Notes: generated by a model not told the origin, from the sequence alone. Positions 25,101 through 36,771 are shown, counted from the stretch's first letter. The stretch is DNA of 64,000 nt from Opisthorchis felineus (GCA_004794785.1 SJOL01007113.1:668071-732070); one strand, 5' to 3'. Numbers and translations are program-made.

Positions 25101-28100
25101 TGATGGATGCTGGCAATATTGTTAGGTGCTCCATAAACACAAGACACAAATGCAGCTGATGCGGAACAACCAAGGTTCCTTGCTATGATGGTGTTAATGC
25201 ATGTTTCAGAGCGCCATTTTGTGTCCAATGAGTAACTTTTTGCAATGATCACACTATTGGGAATTTATACTCATCATGATTTATTTTTGCGTGACCGAAA
25301 AGGTCTTTGGTACAGCCAATGACTTACGCGCTTCCGTAAGTGTATTCTGACTGATGGTTTCTGCTGAATCAGCGTTCTGTTGCATCGACTATTTTTTGGA
25401 GCACAAGACGCACGGACAATGGTAAACTCCGTCTTCATTTATTCTTCTATCACAAGCAACGTTTGAATTGTTGCGCTGAGTGTTCCGACCAACCGCTAAT
25501 TTCACCCCGACTACCGATCGTGGACGGTGAACACGGGACCACCACCATCCTTGGAAATGTATGAATATAACTCCTCACTTAAAATGAATCGAGCTTTTTA
25601 GACCGACTACCTTTCGCCTGATTCGTTCAGAGACCAACCAATTTCTTGGTCTGTCTTTCTAAATACTTTGCTTTTATCCATGAGAAAGGCTGTGTCTAGG
25701 ACAACTGGAGTGAGTCGATCATAGTGGCCCTGTTCAAGCAGGGTGCTTGCTGTGAATGTGACAACCTTAGAGGTGTCGGTTTTACTCCGCTGTTTAATAG
25801 GCATCTAGCGTCACCGATCTCCTTTTTTCTTACGGTAGGAGGCGAAACCTTAAACCGCAGGTAACGATCGTGTTTTCAGACGCGCAGGAACAGCATTGCC
25901 CACGCCACCATCCTCCGTGTGGTTTTAGAGCAGCGCCAAATATACAAGTGACCCACATTCTTGGTTTTCTTTGGCTTCAGGAGCACACTGGACCCTTTCG
26001 ATTAACCAGCGCCTAACATCGCTCGCTTAATGAGAGCTGTGTAAGAGGTTGATGTGCAAAATTCTTCTGATATTTAGGAGTCTCCAAGGGTTCCCATACA
26101 CAAAGAATTGTCGAACCCCAGCATTGATGAGTCAATGAGACAAACGCTGGAAGGTCTCCCAAATTCAGGTTTCTGAATTGTTGATGGTGCGAACTTTGTT
26201 GGTCCTGAAGATTCCTTATAACCTTTGAGGATTAACATAACGCCCGGACACTATTAAATAACATGGCTACCATCCTACTATCTTTTGGTATGCGCTTTGA
26301 ACCGCAAAAGTACAAATTCGTCCCTCGGAATGCCCAGTTGTTAAACTTGTCCCCTGCAAACAATACTGTATATTATGGAGAATCGGTCATAATTCCATAG
26401 TTGTATTAGCTTTGACGGAAATGCGTCTGGTGCACGAGTCTCAAAGTTCCGGACCAGATTCACCAACTGGCACCATAAGTATCCGAAAGCATACCATTAT
26501 GCCTCAGGAATGGCGTATATTATGCAGCAGTACGAGCTATGCTGTTTGCTTCTGATGAGTCACTGACCTGAACAGTCTTCGGGCTTCTGAACATCAATAT
26601 TTCGGAACCGTATCCGGTGTTGTTTGGTGTCGGTGAATTCATGCTTAAAAAAGAGACTTTTGGTTGCATAACAAATGCTCCATCCAAAAAACGAAGCACT
26701 CAGTAGTATAAACTGTGATTGTCTGGTTGTGTGTTACACATACTGAGTCACCCTCTGCCCAGTCTGTTGTTCTTTTCCACACCTTCAGAATGGCGCAAAC
26801 TGCTAGGTGAGCAACTCAGGACTTGGCAGAAGGGTATCAGGAAGATTAGGAAAAGTTTGGACATTGATTGTAATTCGGTGAAGCACCAGTGTTGGCATGC
26901 GCCCGTGTAATTATGGTAACACACCCACCTCGTGTGTCAGATGTCCGTAACATAAATCTTCGGACGACCAAAGGTATGTGCCACTGGTGTGCTCCAATGA
27001 AAGTGCCCCTTTCTTAGATGTGTGGACCAGCCAGAATAGAACAGCGTGACGATTATTCTAGATGAAGTGGATGTGAACTCCACAAGTCCGGCAACTACCC
27101 ATCAACAGTCCTTATGCTTACCTATCCCTACTTGATGCTACTCCATGCATAATCGAACGCCACCGGAGCCACCATCATCTGTCCTGTGATCCGACTCTTA
27201 CAAATAGACTACTCAGTTTCGCGCATTCAGCCATTTCTCTCAGGCTAATTTCACAAGATTTTGAACTGAACATTACGAGAACATCTCGTCTCTTTGCCAC
27301 TCCCCATTTTACCCAATTATTATAAGCTTTAACCACTAGGAAGATGAGTTTACATCCATCACAATTCACTTTGAGGTTAAACTTATTTAACGTTTTCCAT
27401 ACAGGTTCTCATATTTTAGACATTTCCTCTCTGTTTCCTTCACAACAGCATGAAGAAAATGTACGACAAAAAATTAATGAACTCGCAATGAGTGAATCTC
27501 ACAGGATATCTCTTGTGGCATTACAGTACAGTACTCCTATATGACGACCCGATTTTTAATACGATTCCATTCACTCGGCTTTCCTAATTTTTAATAGAGG
27601 GGCTACTTACTGCCGTTCGGTAGGACAAAGAAATTGACCATTTTAGATCGTTTGATTTTATGAAACGTTTCTCATTCCGGATGTTGGAAAGAAGTTGGGG
27701 ATTTCACTTGCGTGGGTAGTTTGTTGAAACCCCGTCTGATGGGGAAAATCAGAAGAGTTTAATGTTCGGAGCTGAGTCTCTTGTTCATTTCCAGCCATGG
27801 CTCTATTCAGTTTACCGTAAGGCACAGTTTGTCTAATTAGACCCTATGGTTGTGAACTTTACTTTCACCTGCCCAGTACGATAAAATAGGCGCCTTTTTT
27901 TTTGAAGTCGTGGAGCCCGATACTTGCAGATCCAAAAGAATTTGGTGGATTACTATGCAAGCTAGCAGCCTTATCAACTTCATAGCAGACTGAAAGAGTC
28001 ACTCCGGCCAAGTGGAAAACCTGCTTCCTGAAGAGTAACAATCCAATATTCTCCAACAAAACCTGAGTATAAGTTTACTGGGATCTTCCATAGTCGTGGA

Positions 28101-28516
28101 TGAATTATTCAGCATCCCTGAGTTTGTTCATCCCTTTGTCAGCTCGTGTGTGGAATCTTGACAATGATAAGACTGTGAAAAGCTTTGAAAAGGGTGACGC
28201 GTTTTCAGAGCCGTGCCACATCTTCCAAATGATTAATGAATAGACCAGTACCTGCGTACCCAAATACGGAATATTAAGGCAATGTACTAGACTGCCGGCA
28301 AGGCTTACAAGGCTTACAACCACCCTGGACAACTCGTGAGTTTGCCAGACGTTTCCGATACGCCAAGATGTGAGTCCTTAAATGGAATTTGCGTATGATA
28401 CTTGAATCTACCCTGGCTTATCAGTTATTCATTTGTAAGTCTAGTTACTTGTAAGTATATCAGTCCATACACTCACTACGGGATTTTTGTAACTGTTCTC
28501 TGGGTGGTTTTTCTCA

Positions 28517-28567
<51 letters not shown>

Positions 28568-30450
28568 ACTTTCTGACACCCAGGAAGCTAGCGAATAATT
28601 CCTAAACTGCACATAGTTTTAGCTACGTACGTTATTACCATGCCGATTGACAACCACCAGGTAACTAATCATCACAGTAACTTTTTGAAACATCGGTTCT
28701 TCCCATCTCCAGATTCTCAGTGGATTGGCGCGAAGTACGCAGTTGTCAGTGGCCTACTGGTTGCCACTGCATCTTTCATATTGCACGTGGTTTTAGCCTG
28801 TCGTTCGACTGTCCTAACATGGAGATCCGTAGTGTTTGAAATATGTGGATTACTGATTGCAGGTAAGTTGTGTGTATGTTTGTACCCACCTTCACGCAAG
28901 TCGAGAGAAATTCTCATGACAAAACGGATTCCAATTTTTAAATTTGTTGTGTCTACCAGAGCCGATTCCTCATTTCGAAAGAATACTGCCAAGAAAAAAC
29001 CAAATCGTCCAGTTGTAGCACCCTTTCGGTGCCTAGCTGCCATGCCAACGAAAGGAGGCACGAGGGCTTGGATACTGCCAGGTTGTCCAAACCAAGACAG
29101 GAACAATCGAGATGTTGAGGTAGGGTTCGAACCACAGACCTTCCGGTCCGTAAGCTGGCGCCTTAACTACTGAGCTACCTCGAGCTCCAAACTGCCAAAA
29201 TGAACAACAGTCAGTATGGTCGACCAGAACAGTAATATGTTATCCACGTTTGCGCTAGTCGACGCGGGCCTTTGAGCAAGGCAACTGAAGAGCTGAAAGT
29301 GTTTTTAACGTGCTAATCAATGCACTTTTTTCTCCACCTAAAATCTGAATGTTTTTCAGGTGGTGGTTGCTATTTTCTGCAAGCCTGAGAGCTAACTTGC
29401 AAACGTTTTGTTACCAAACGCGCTGACATCAACACTGAGAGGTGGTGCAGTGGTGCGTCGTGGTTCAGCAGCCAGAGAATCGATACAAACAAGAGTTACG
29501 GTGGTGGTAATTTCGACACATATGAGAAAGAAGCCAAAAATATGGGAGAATTTAGAGCGTCTGTAGTTGGATAAGACCGGCCACTGGAGTTTAATGGAAT
29601 AAACGCTAAATGCACTTATGAGAATGGCAAACATGCTGATGTTGACCCTACGTACACTGCACTGCAAACATTCTTGAATTGTTTTATTGCGTGACCAACC
29701 CAGAACAGCAGGCATTAGAAGGTTTGAAAGTGGGACAATCATTCCCAACACTAGCTATGCCCTAAATTCCAGGACGTTGCTTTATCAGAGCTTACATCCA
29801 CCTCACATCACTGAATGTCACTGCCGTTTGTGTTTGCAGTCCGCACAGACCATAACAGATGCACACAATGGCAAGACTAGTGGATTCGGAACAAACATGA
29901 TTGGGAAACGGGAATACCTAAACAACCCCTTTCAATGCANTATATATATATATGCACCGGTTTGTTTCATTGTTGAGTATTCTTAAGACTGCGTAAATCA
30001 GTCGATGAACTAATCGGAAGAAAATCGACTGCACACATTTCTGTGTTATTTGCAGTTATTGCGGTGCTTATCGGGCTCAGTCTGGCCGAAAACGAAATCG
30101 AGTATGTTCACGACCACGGAGATGAAGCTTTAAAACGTTTCCTCTCGGTCAACCAGTTGCTGTCGGAGAGCGAATTCGAGCAAGCCGGATCAGCCAACCA
30201 AGATCGAGTTATCGTCGATGCGGTTGCAACCAACTTGGCAGAAGCTAGAGGGAGCTTGGATGGTGGGGATTTTGCCCTCTCCCTAACCGCACCTCAGATC
30301 AACTTCGCCCTACTCATCGCGGCTGATTTTCTATTTCTTGTTGCCTTTCTGTTTGTCCTCATCTACTTCGTGCGCCTATGTGAAAAAGCTATAGAAACGA
30401 ATAAACAGCTACGGTCTGCCCGAACGAGTAGCCTTGATGAAGGTGCCTGA
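22110..30450 (+). CDS. Gene B: complete four-helix membrane protein, 273 aa
   Basis: Three exons: 22110-22386, 28713-28862 and 30056-30450. Both introns are phase 1 with strong sites (ACAG|gtaagt with tctccag; GCAG|gtaagt with atttgcag), and the split codons close as D93 and V143. ATG at 22110 follows an in-frame TGA three codons upstream. The basic N-terminus (KLRKRPKR) leads into TM1 (about 24-44). A long first loop follows, then TM2 (about 97-121, starting WIGAKYAVVSG), TM3 (about 131-152) spanning the second junction, an acidic second loop (154-222), TM4 (about 225-248, FALLIAADFLFLVAFLFVLI), and a charged cytosolic tail. The tetraspan layout resembles claudin/PMP22-type proteins, but the claudin W-GLW-C-C signature is absent and no family is assigned. 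Introns are 6326 and 1193 bases; the first is full of SINE and LINE debris. It converges with gene G. Confidence 0.88.
23075..23200 (-). repeat. SINE family A, 3' half
   Basis: Reverse complement of the body end seen at 8183-8368: caccctttcggtgcctagct and the following gccatgccaccc-type words. The tRNA-like head is missing. Lies in intron 1 of gene B. Confidence 0.65.
23289..23308. repeat. (GA)n simple repeat
   Basis: A short run of gagaga units follows the partial SINE. Confidence 0.6.
23811..23998 (+). repeat. tRNA-derived SINE, family A
   Basis: Starts tcgagatagctcagtgac (box A) and has gtttcgaatcc (a good box B) about 50 bases on. The body reads agccctcgtgtttccttc and ends aggcacagaaagggtgtta with a T-rich tail. 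This copy keeps the best tRNA-like head in the window. Lies in intron 1 of gene B. Confidence 0.75.
24720..25010 (-). mobile_element. RTE-like LINE C-terminal fragment
   Basis: On the minus strand ISNAEVRQMVLG (near 24860) precedes LRWLGHVLRKPESRLPRTAL and then FAQYCPE (near 24730-24800). This is the conserved end of fluke RTE-type polyproteins. One frameshift separates the two parts. Lies in intron 1 of gene B, antisense to it. Confidence 0.7.
25610..26905 (+). mobile_element. RTE-like LINE, badly decayed copy
   Basis: NWSESIIVALFKQGA near 25705 matches the same box as at 19322. Later pieces include FLTVGGETLNRR, SNPSIDESMRQTLEGLPNSG near 26110-26170, a gttgtattagctttg segment at 26400 also present at 19783, and LRTWQKGIRKIRKSLD near 26815. 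The tail motif gaagcaccagtgttg at 26880 is shared with the other two copies. No intact frame remains. Lies in intron 1 of gene B. Confidence 0.65.
28519..28564. repeat. (TA)n microsatellite
   Basis: An uninterrupted run of about 22 TA units lies about 150 bases before exon 2 of gene B. It is likely polymorphic in length. Confidence 0.9.
29006..29187 (-). repeat. tRNA-derived SINE, family A
   Basis: Read on the minus strand it has gaggtagctcagtagttaag (box A), ggttcgaaccc (box B), and the body ending ggcaccgaaagggtgctac. It lies in intron 2 of gene B, opposite in sense. Confidence 0.75.
29940..29954. other. Ambiguous base at a TA repeat
   Basis: The only undetermined base (n, 29940) sits at the start of a short TA run in intron 2 of gene B. 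It is a sequencing or assembly uncertainty and touches no exon. Confidence 0.9.
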
Positions 30451-31030
30451 TTAGACCATAAGGTTCACATTGACCATGCTGCACCTCCTTTTCTATCCAT
30501 ACAACCGCTCCATCAGATTATTTCACTCACTCACGCACATACACGCATACACACGCTTTACACTGATTTGTGTCGCCTTTATGTTATGACTCATTTTCCT
30601 GCCAACACTAACAACCTCACTTCACCGTCTTGAGCCAATGATACAAACATGCCGTTTATATCTCATCAATCGATATGTACAGAGAGTTACCGGTTGACAA
30701 GCCTGGTTGTTTTTTTCGTAAATTGTTTGTATCCAACACTAGTTTGATTGCGCCGATTTTTTGAACACAAGCCTGGTAGCGTTATGGTGTTTTGTGCGTT
30801 CGTTTAGTGACGTGGTTCGGAAGAACTGAGTGCGATCGATAAGCAAATGATGACAAATGTTCTGTTTTACGTACACATTTCAAGGGCCAGAATCGGTTAC
30901 ATTTCGTTTTCTAGGGAAAATGTCTCTTTGTCGGTAAGATTTCAATTTTCTCATCATTTGACCACCGTGGACGGAAATCGCTGCGATAGACAACAGGGTT
31001 TTACTGTTTTTGAACCTTAACAATGTGCCC

Positions 31031-31036
31031 TTTATT
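31031..31036 (-). promoter_or_regulatory. AATAAA polyadenylation signal of gene G
   Basis: The canonical hexamer on the minus strand lies 34 bases past the stop codon of gene G. It lies 580 bases from the stop of the convergent gene B. Confidence 0.6.
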
Positions 31037-31070
31037 TTGGATAACTAAGTTATGTACAGTGAACAGAAAC

Positions 31071-33329
31071 TCAAAATCCATCAGGCAGGGGCAGGGAGTA
31101 GGGTGAAAAAATCTTTGTTATCCGGGCCAGAAACCCAACGCGTTGTCGGAAAACAGCAACCGTCCAAGCATCCAGACTGGCCACAATCACAACACATTTA
31201 CGAAGAAAATCCCTCAGAAGGTCAGAGTTGCATGATGCTGCACTGGTTTGTTCAGTTTTTTCAGGGTGAACAAACGTAAATGATGGTGTTAAGGTGGATT
31301 CACCCAGGGTTGTGGAATCAGTGAGTGCCTCGCCTATAGTCTCGTTAAAAAAGCGAATGTTGTCCGCAAGGGAGGGCACGGTGAACATATTCAGAACGGA
31401 GTTGCAAAGGGATCTGGCTTTGAGGAATACCTGACTGCGCTTTGTTATAGGTCCCAACCAGCTCCCATGCTCTGTTCGCCGACATTGCTGGCGTTATTTT
31501 CTCACACTGCAAGCAGCCTGATATCTATCTCAACAGACTGTTCTAGTGCCGAAGGATCATTGGCAGGTGTCAGTTCCTTCGGTGGTTAATTGATTACATT
31601 ATTGAAGTACTACGAGCGAGGCAGCTTTTCTTGCCGGCAAACCAAGGCCCAAGCAAACAAGTTTGTAAGCTAGATTCTCCCGAGTTATCTAGACATTTTG
31701 TACCTGTTCGGAAATGGCCAGTTGAACTTGAGAACCTGTTTAACGAGATGAATAGATAGGGACAGTCTCGAATACAGTGCGAAGAAGAAATGGGACAATG
31801 AATAACTGAAAACAGATACCCGCACATGAATTATTTGGTTAAGTAATGGGAATAGCGGATGATGACCGGAGCGGCGCACATGAAAGCATTTGCGATCGAA
31901 TACGGTGATATCACTCCACAGTCTTTCTACGTTTGGTGCTCTGTCACCGAAATGTAAGTTTCTGTTCTATCTAAACGCAGAGTGAATAAAAAGAATGGCA
32001 CTTCCTGCCTTACGGTGAGATTCAGGCTTATAATATGACAAGCCAATATAGTCCGTTAGCAAGTCAGAGAATCTGGTGAAGTGGTCTAAACAAGCTCCGG
32101 TCCGAAACACGGAGAGTCAAATATTAGAAGCACCTTTAGGCTCCAAACCTTTCTCAGGATAGTTCTCCCGCAGAACATCACACGTAACAATGAATTGAAA
32201 ACAATAATATACCCGTTATTATGTCAGCGTAATCAGTCTGTTTGCTGCAGGTTGACTGCTAACTTATTCCTCGGGTTTTACCGCAGAGACTCTTCTTGAT
32301 AGTGAACGTTGCACGTAAGTACACTGTGAAAAGCATCAAGGTCATTGTCTGCGTAGTAAACAGCAAACAGAAAGTAATAGGGTTTTTCTTTATCATAATA
32401 TGGGTAGTCCATCACTGTACTACAAAACGGGGAAAAAGGGTTGGCATAACATTAACTATGCAAACACAACATGTGGTTTCGATTTCCGCGAGTCAATAAC
32501 CCCACAGTTTCGTGCATTACCTACCTGTTGATTAGTAGACTGTTTTGCTTTTCATTCAAAATAATTATCTGTGGACTTGTTGAATCTCCCGAATATTTAC
32601 TTCTCAGAAGAATTGTACCACTGTAACCAATAGGTTGGTCAAATAGCCGGCGGAATGCACAAACATCGGAATGTGATCTCTGGATACGAGCGTAACTAAA
32701 TACTCTGTATTGGTGAAATAAGCACGACTGAGAAGATGGAAATACCATGACAACACAGGCAGGAATGTTAGACTGATATTTACTCAATATCACCACATCC
32801 GCAGCAGGTTACACGTTTGTATTGTGTCATCTAAAGTTTTCCAATTCTCCACATGTCGTCGGACTTCCACAGTAATATGCCAGGAACAGCACAAGGATAG
32901 TCAGATGACGGAACATGTGTATCACAGCTAAACTGGTCAACAGCAGGTCTCCTTTCGTGACAGAACAAGTCCCGTTACAGGTCTGAAGTCTGTTCCACGG
33001 ATCTAACAGTCTTCACATGAAGAAATACACAGCAGAGCACTCCTGAGAACGAGACTTAAGTAGGTGGACACGAATGTTTCCAGCAGTTTTATGAGGAGCA
33101 TGCATGCATTATGTCGTTGATCCAACTCAAGAAATGCTAGTTGAATTTAAGGGGACAATTTCATTCTTCGGTGCGCGAACAATATTCACAGTAAGTTTGT
33201 CTAGCTCCCAAAGTCGCGGAAATCTGAATAAATGACAACAGGCGATTTCCCTCAACCAGTCATTCAACCAGTTCGCAATGGAGTGCGTCTCTTTAGAATT
33301 CACCACCACCAGTGTTACACCTTGGGGGC
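31071..33329 (-). CDS. Gene G: 3' part of a multi-exon gene, family not recognised
   Basis: Exons run from high to low coordinates. G1 is 33329-33190: acceptor gtccccttttag, then TLVVNSKETHSIANWLNDWL and ending RLWELDKLT, donor ACT|gtgaat, phase 1 to 0. G2 is 32727-32525: acceptor tatttccatcttctcag, FHQYRVFSYARIQRSHSDV, then GYSGTILLRSKYSGD, donor AACAG|gtaggt, phase 0 to 2. The terminal exon is open to the stop at 31071-31073, with NMFTVPSLADNIRFFNETIG and RDFLRKCVVIVASLDAW. Its 5' edge is between about 31430 and 31490. A phase-2 start just after gcgcag (31436) would join G2 directly as S-QVFLKARS. A 32-base microexon near 31730 is an alternative link. AATAAA follows the stop. Upstream exons are unseen and would lie towards or beyond the inverted repeat. 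The product looks soluble. Confidence 0.65.
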
Positions 33330-34409
33330 CTAAAAGGGGACCTCAACGCAAGCTGGGTCAAAAGAACACTGCTCATGTCAGCCTGCCATAGGCTTCTTGT
33401 TACAGATGAAATGACCGACAAAAATAACGGAAGAGCCAGTAATTTCCGGGTAATTGACATTGAAAAGATAAAAGAAACTTGATTATGCTACGGGTAGTCA
33501 GTGACTACCGTGCATTATCTGGCTATACGCTGGAGGCGGAGACTAGCTTTTCGAACTAACTCACTGAGGACCCAAGAAAAGGTGACTGGCGACATGCTGA
33601 CACAGCTTCATGGTTCATTGGGGCGTGTCAAGGGACAAATGGTCAGGGGAATATCGCGCTACACCTGAGATTTGAGACATCACATCGGTTGTAGTAGGTG
33701 TCTTAACGATTGATGATTTTTGGAAATGTGCATCTGGAACTACACCCAATGTAATTCATAAGTGGCACTTACTCGACGCATTCAAGTGACTGAAAACAGT
33801 AACATCAACTTAGCCCATTTATTTCGGGATCATATGCCCAAACCTGAATTCAAGGGAAACCATGCAGCTAAATAGGCTCCAGATGGTCCCTTGAAAACTA
33901 TTCTGTAAAGGAGATAAGTTTATTCACTTTCGAATTTTCGGACATACTGCTGATCATCACTTGAAGAAACATCTTAAGGGAATGCCAGGAGGTCTCAACA
34001 AAGGTGATTTCCTTCGGAAGGGGTGAATGTAAAGAAAAGTATCAATATATCTCATCTCAGTGGCATGTCCCAGTTTGAACGCGTCCGATAAAAAAGTTGA
34101 TCGGTGACACTGCACGCAAAAAACAGTCATATATTGGTAAAGTAACCTGGTGAGCTTAAACGCAGTCTGTCACAGGTTGTCGAGGCAAAATAAAAAAAGG
34201 TAAATTCTGATCCATTCAAACAGATTGTACCGGCAACAACGAAAAAAGATAAGCCGATGGACAAAGTATATTCCATTGAAAAAATACTGAGCTTAAGGTT
34301 GCTGAAAGCTTACCGCGAGCGCACAACAGGAATCGCCCATAATGGGCTCAAAATGAAGACGCAGATCCCGAGTTGACGCAAAATTAAAAAAAGTATCAGA
34401 TTCACAATT
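33330..34409. other. No supported gene; left flank of the inverted repeat
   Basis: AT-rich, without a long frame or a recognised repeat. It may be intron of gene G. Confidence 0.35.
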
Positions 34410-34724
34410 AAATTGAGCACATGCGCAAAATGTACCCAATTTCATAACATTTCGGTCCCTCTTGAGATTCAGCTGAGTCTCCGGTTACAAGCGAATTGGT
34501 GTGTACTTCGCCAAAGTAGGTTCTCGTTTTATAACCACGTTCCAGTTTCGGTAACTTCAGCCAAACCTTGCTACGGAGTTCCCATCATATTAGATGGCAG
34601 ATTCAGAAGAATTAGAGGCGCACGCCATTCCATATAGTGCACTAATGTTGATCCATTGGCCAAACTGGGACAAATCGAGACGAGAAGAGGACTGGCATTT
34701 CCACACAATACTGGAAAGCGCCGA

Positions 34725-35042
34725 TCAATGAAATGTGGCATTGTCATTGTGAGGAATTTCTAGGAAATTACAGTCTAATTTCCTCATATATGACAGCAAT
34801 TTCCCCGCAGAGGGTTCCAATGTAGAAAAAGGGTCTCCTTCAAGGATGGTTTCTTTGAAAGGCACCTGCATCGGACCTAGTGGAAGTAGCCCCGATGTAT
34901 TATTTGTCACTGAATTTGCTTGATGACACACCTTGCATTTCCTCGTTTGCAATTCCTTATTGCCCTCAAATCTCACTACTTTACTACAAATTAGTAGACA
35001 GATTTTACTGCACGCCAGTGTCCGAAAGACTATGGGATTCAT
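34725..35042 (-). CDS. Arm ORF 3, left copy (105 codons)
   Basis: Mirror of 40108-40425. It contains RKCKVCHQANSVTNNTSGLL followed by PLGPM. The CxxC and the GLLPL spacing faintly recall the zinc-binding segment before a retroelement integrase core, but nothing after it fits. It differs from the right copy by a handful of residues (for example M-N against M-H at the start). Function unknown. Confidence 0.3.
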   Translation of the reverse strand: MNPIVFRTLACSKICLLICSKVVRFEGNKELQTRKCKVCHQANSVTNNTSGLLPLGPMQVPFKETILEGDPFSTLEPSAGKLLSYMRKLDCNFLEIPHNDNATFH

Positions 35043-36032
35043 GTATCAGGTATAACCCTTTCACATTTGTAGCAACGTTGGATAATTTCCACTCGTAACA
35101 AATAACGCACAACCTCTTCATCCCTGCAAAAACACACTTGAATTCACTGACTGCCTGGCACTTCATTATTCCTAAGGAACGGATTAAAATCTCTGGTCAG
35201 GTAAACTATTCTGCAGAAATTTCTCGAGACAAGGAAACTTCTTCGAGCGAAATCAGTTTGACAAACACGTACGAATTTAAGTGTGCACGCGGCAGGTCAT
35301 ACTGATCCGCAACTTTATAAACGGAATAGAACAAAATGCTCAAAATGTTTCGCCTTGTGAGCTAGAGACAATGTTCAGAGTTCTGTTTTAGCCCATCTAC
35401 ACGGACCAGAACGAAAAAGTCGGTAATCGCGACACAGAATCATGGGACGTGTATTGAATGCCACAAAATCAGTCCAAAGCGGTCAGATTATGCAACATCA
35501 TGATTTCCGAGACTATCGCTAATTGAACCCTCACAGCCGAACTTTGTACACTACGCAAATATTCCCATTCCCCGTAGTTGAAATCGCCAAACATTCGCCT
35601 CCTGTCTGACGATAGCACATACCAGACCATGTTTCCCACATCACCCAGACGATTAGTTGTGCTAGATGACCTTTGTCCCGAATAACGTGTAGATATTCTT
35701 ACCTAAATGTCTGACTTACCGTAACTGGTTCGCTTGTGTTACGCTTACCCCCATACATGATCTGCAGTGATCAGATGATGAATCACTGAGAACGAATGTT
35801 CACCTAACTTCTTCCTTTCCAGTGTTGACGTAGGAATATTTCAGTAGCTGTTACAAGCACCCACATCAAATGTGATTTGTGGTCTGTGATCGGAATTGGT
35901 CTATGAATTTCAATATTCCGCTCTGGGTTTTCGAAGGACATAGAATCGGCCCCAAGTAGATGATTCGTCAGTCTATTTCCGTGTATTGCTAATGACTAGG
36001 TATATAAAGAATATATGAAGTGCAGTCACAAT

Positions 36033-36361
36033 TCACTTTAAGTGCCTTGTACGGAGAGCCATGGACCTGTGTCCTCTGGATGGGAATTGTTTGTTGTAAT
36101 TACTCTGAAGTATCTTGCCAGTAAATGTAACCCCTTTGATAGTGCTGTCACAATAATAACCAAACGATAATTCCAGCGAACGGATGAGGCTATCTTGCAA
36201 CGATTTTGCTGTTTCGGTCAGATTGTTCCTAGTCGAGATTGACTCATCTTTCTGGACATTTGAGAGCATGTGCAATAATTGATACAACCTGTTCATGTCC
36301 ACTTCACAGAGACGCAAAGATTGCCTGTTATCTTGATACGGAGTAGAGCAGACGAGTGGCA
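36033..36361 (-). CDS. Gene J, left copy: 3' exon, 108 codons
   Basis: After the acceptor T7-GACAG the exon reads on from PLVCSTPYQDNRQSLRLC, through RLYQLLHMLSNVQKDE, NLTETAKSLQDSLIRSLELS and GYYCDSTIKG, to a stop at 36033-36035. Composition and balanced codons look genuinely coding. The start is phase 1 if spliced. If read through, the preceding hydrophobic residues would look like a signal peptide, but here ATG plus seven T gives an immediate TGA, so an ATG start is impossible in this copy. Two cysteines and two NxT/S sites hint at a secreted protein. Family unknown. Same length as the right copy. Confidence 0.45.
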
Positions 36362-36516
36362 CTGTCAAAAAAACATTGAATAACAATGAGCTGCCAGACA
36401 ATAGACAACTGCGAGTAAGTCAACGAAAATGACGTTGGGTACGGCCAGTTGCCAGACTTCGAAATAAGTTGTAACAAACTTTTCTCACTTTACAACACAT
36501 GTAGACTTTAACTCTT

Positions 36517-36771
36517 TTACACATCTAGAGAGACCACCTCAAGCGACCGGGAAACTCGCTCATATTTATGAGCTGGTCCTTTCTGAAACATCATTTTCCA
36601 CTGAAATGGGTTCCGGGCGCGGATAATGCTTGAGTTGCCGTAAGACGCCCATCCGCAGTGCATTTTCTTGATCGTGCCCTGATTTGTACTCCAAACATCC
36701 AATATACGAGGCGAGAATACTACCACCATTCCACAATAGTGATGAGAATGTGCATGGTACAAATCCCGCAA
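36517..36771 (-). CDS. Arm ORF 2, left copy (84 codons)
   Basis: Mirror of 38374-38628. It contains MVVVFSPRILDVWSTNQGT and RARNPFQWKMMFQKG. The left copy has I, G and S where the right has V, R and L. The frame stays open in both arms, which suggests coding, but no acceptor or start is convincing. Confidence 0.35.
   Translation of the reverse strand: MRDLYHAHSHHYCGMVVVFSPRILDVWSTNQGTIKKMHCGWASYGNSSIIRARNPFQWKMMFQKGPAHKYERVSRSLEVVSLDV

Noticed and set aside
22110..30450. Gene B as a claudin
   Set aside because: The four-helix layout fits, but the first loop lacks the W-GLW-C-C signature, so the family name is not justified.
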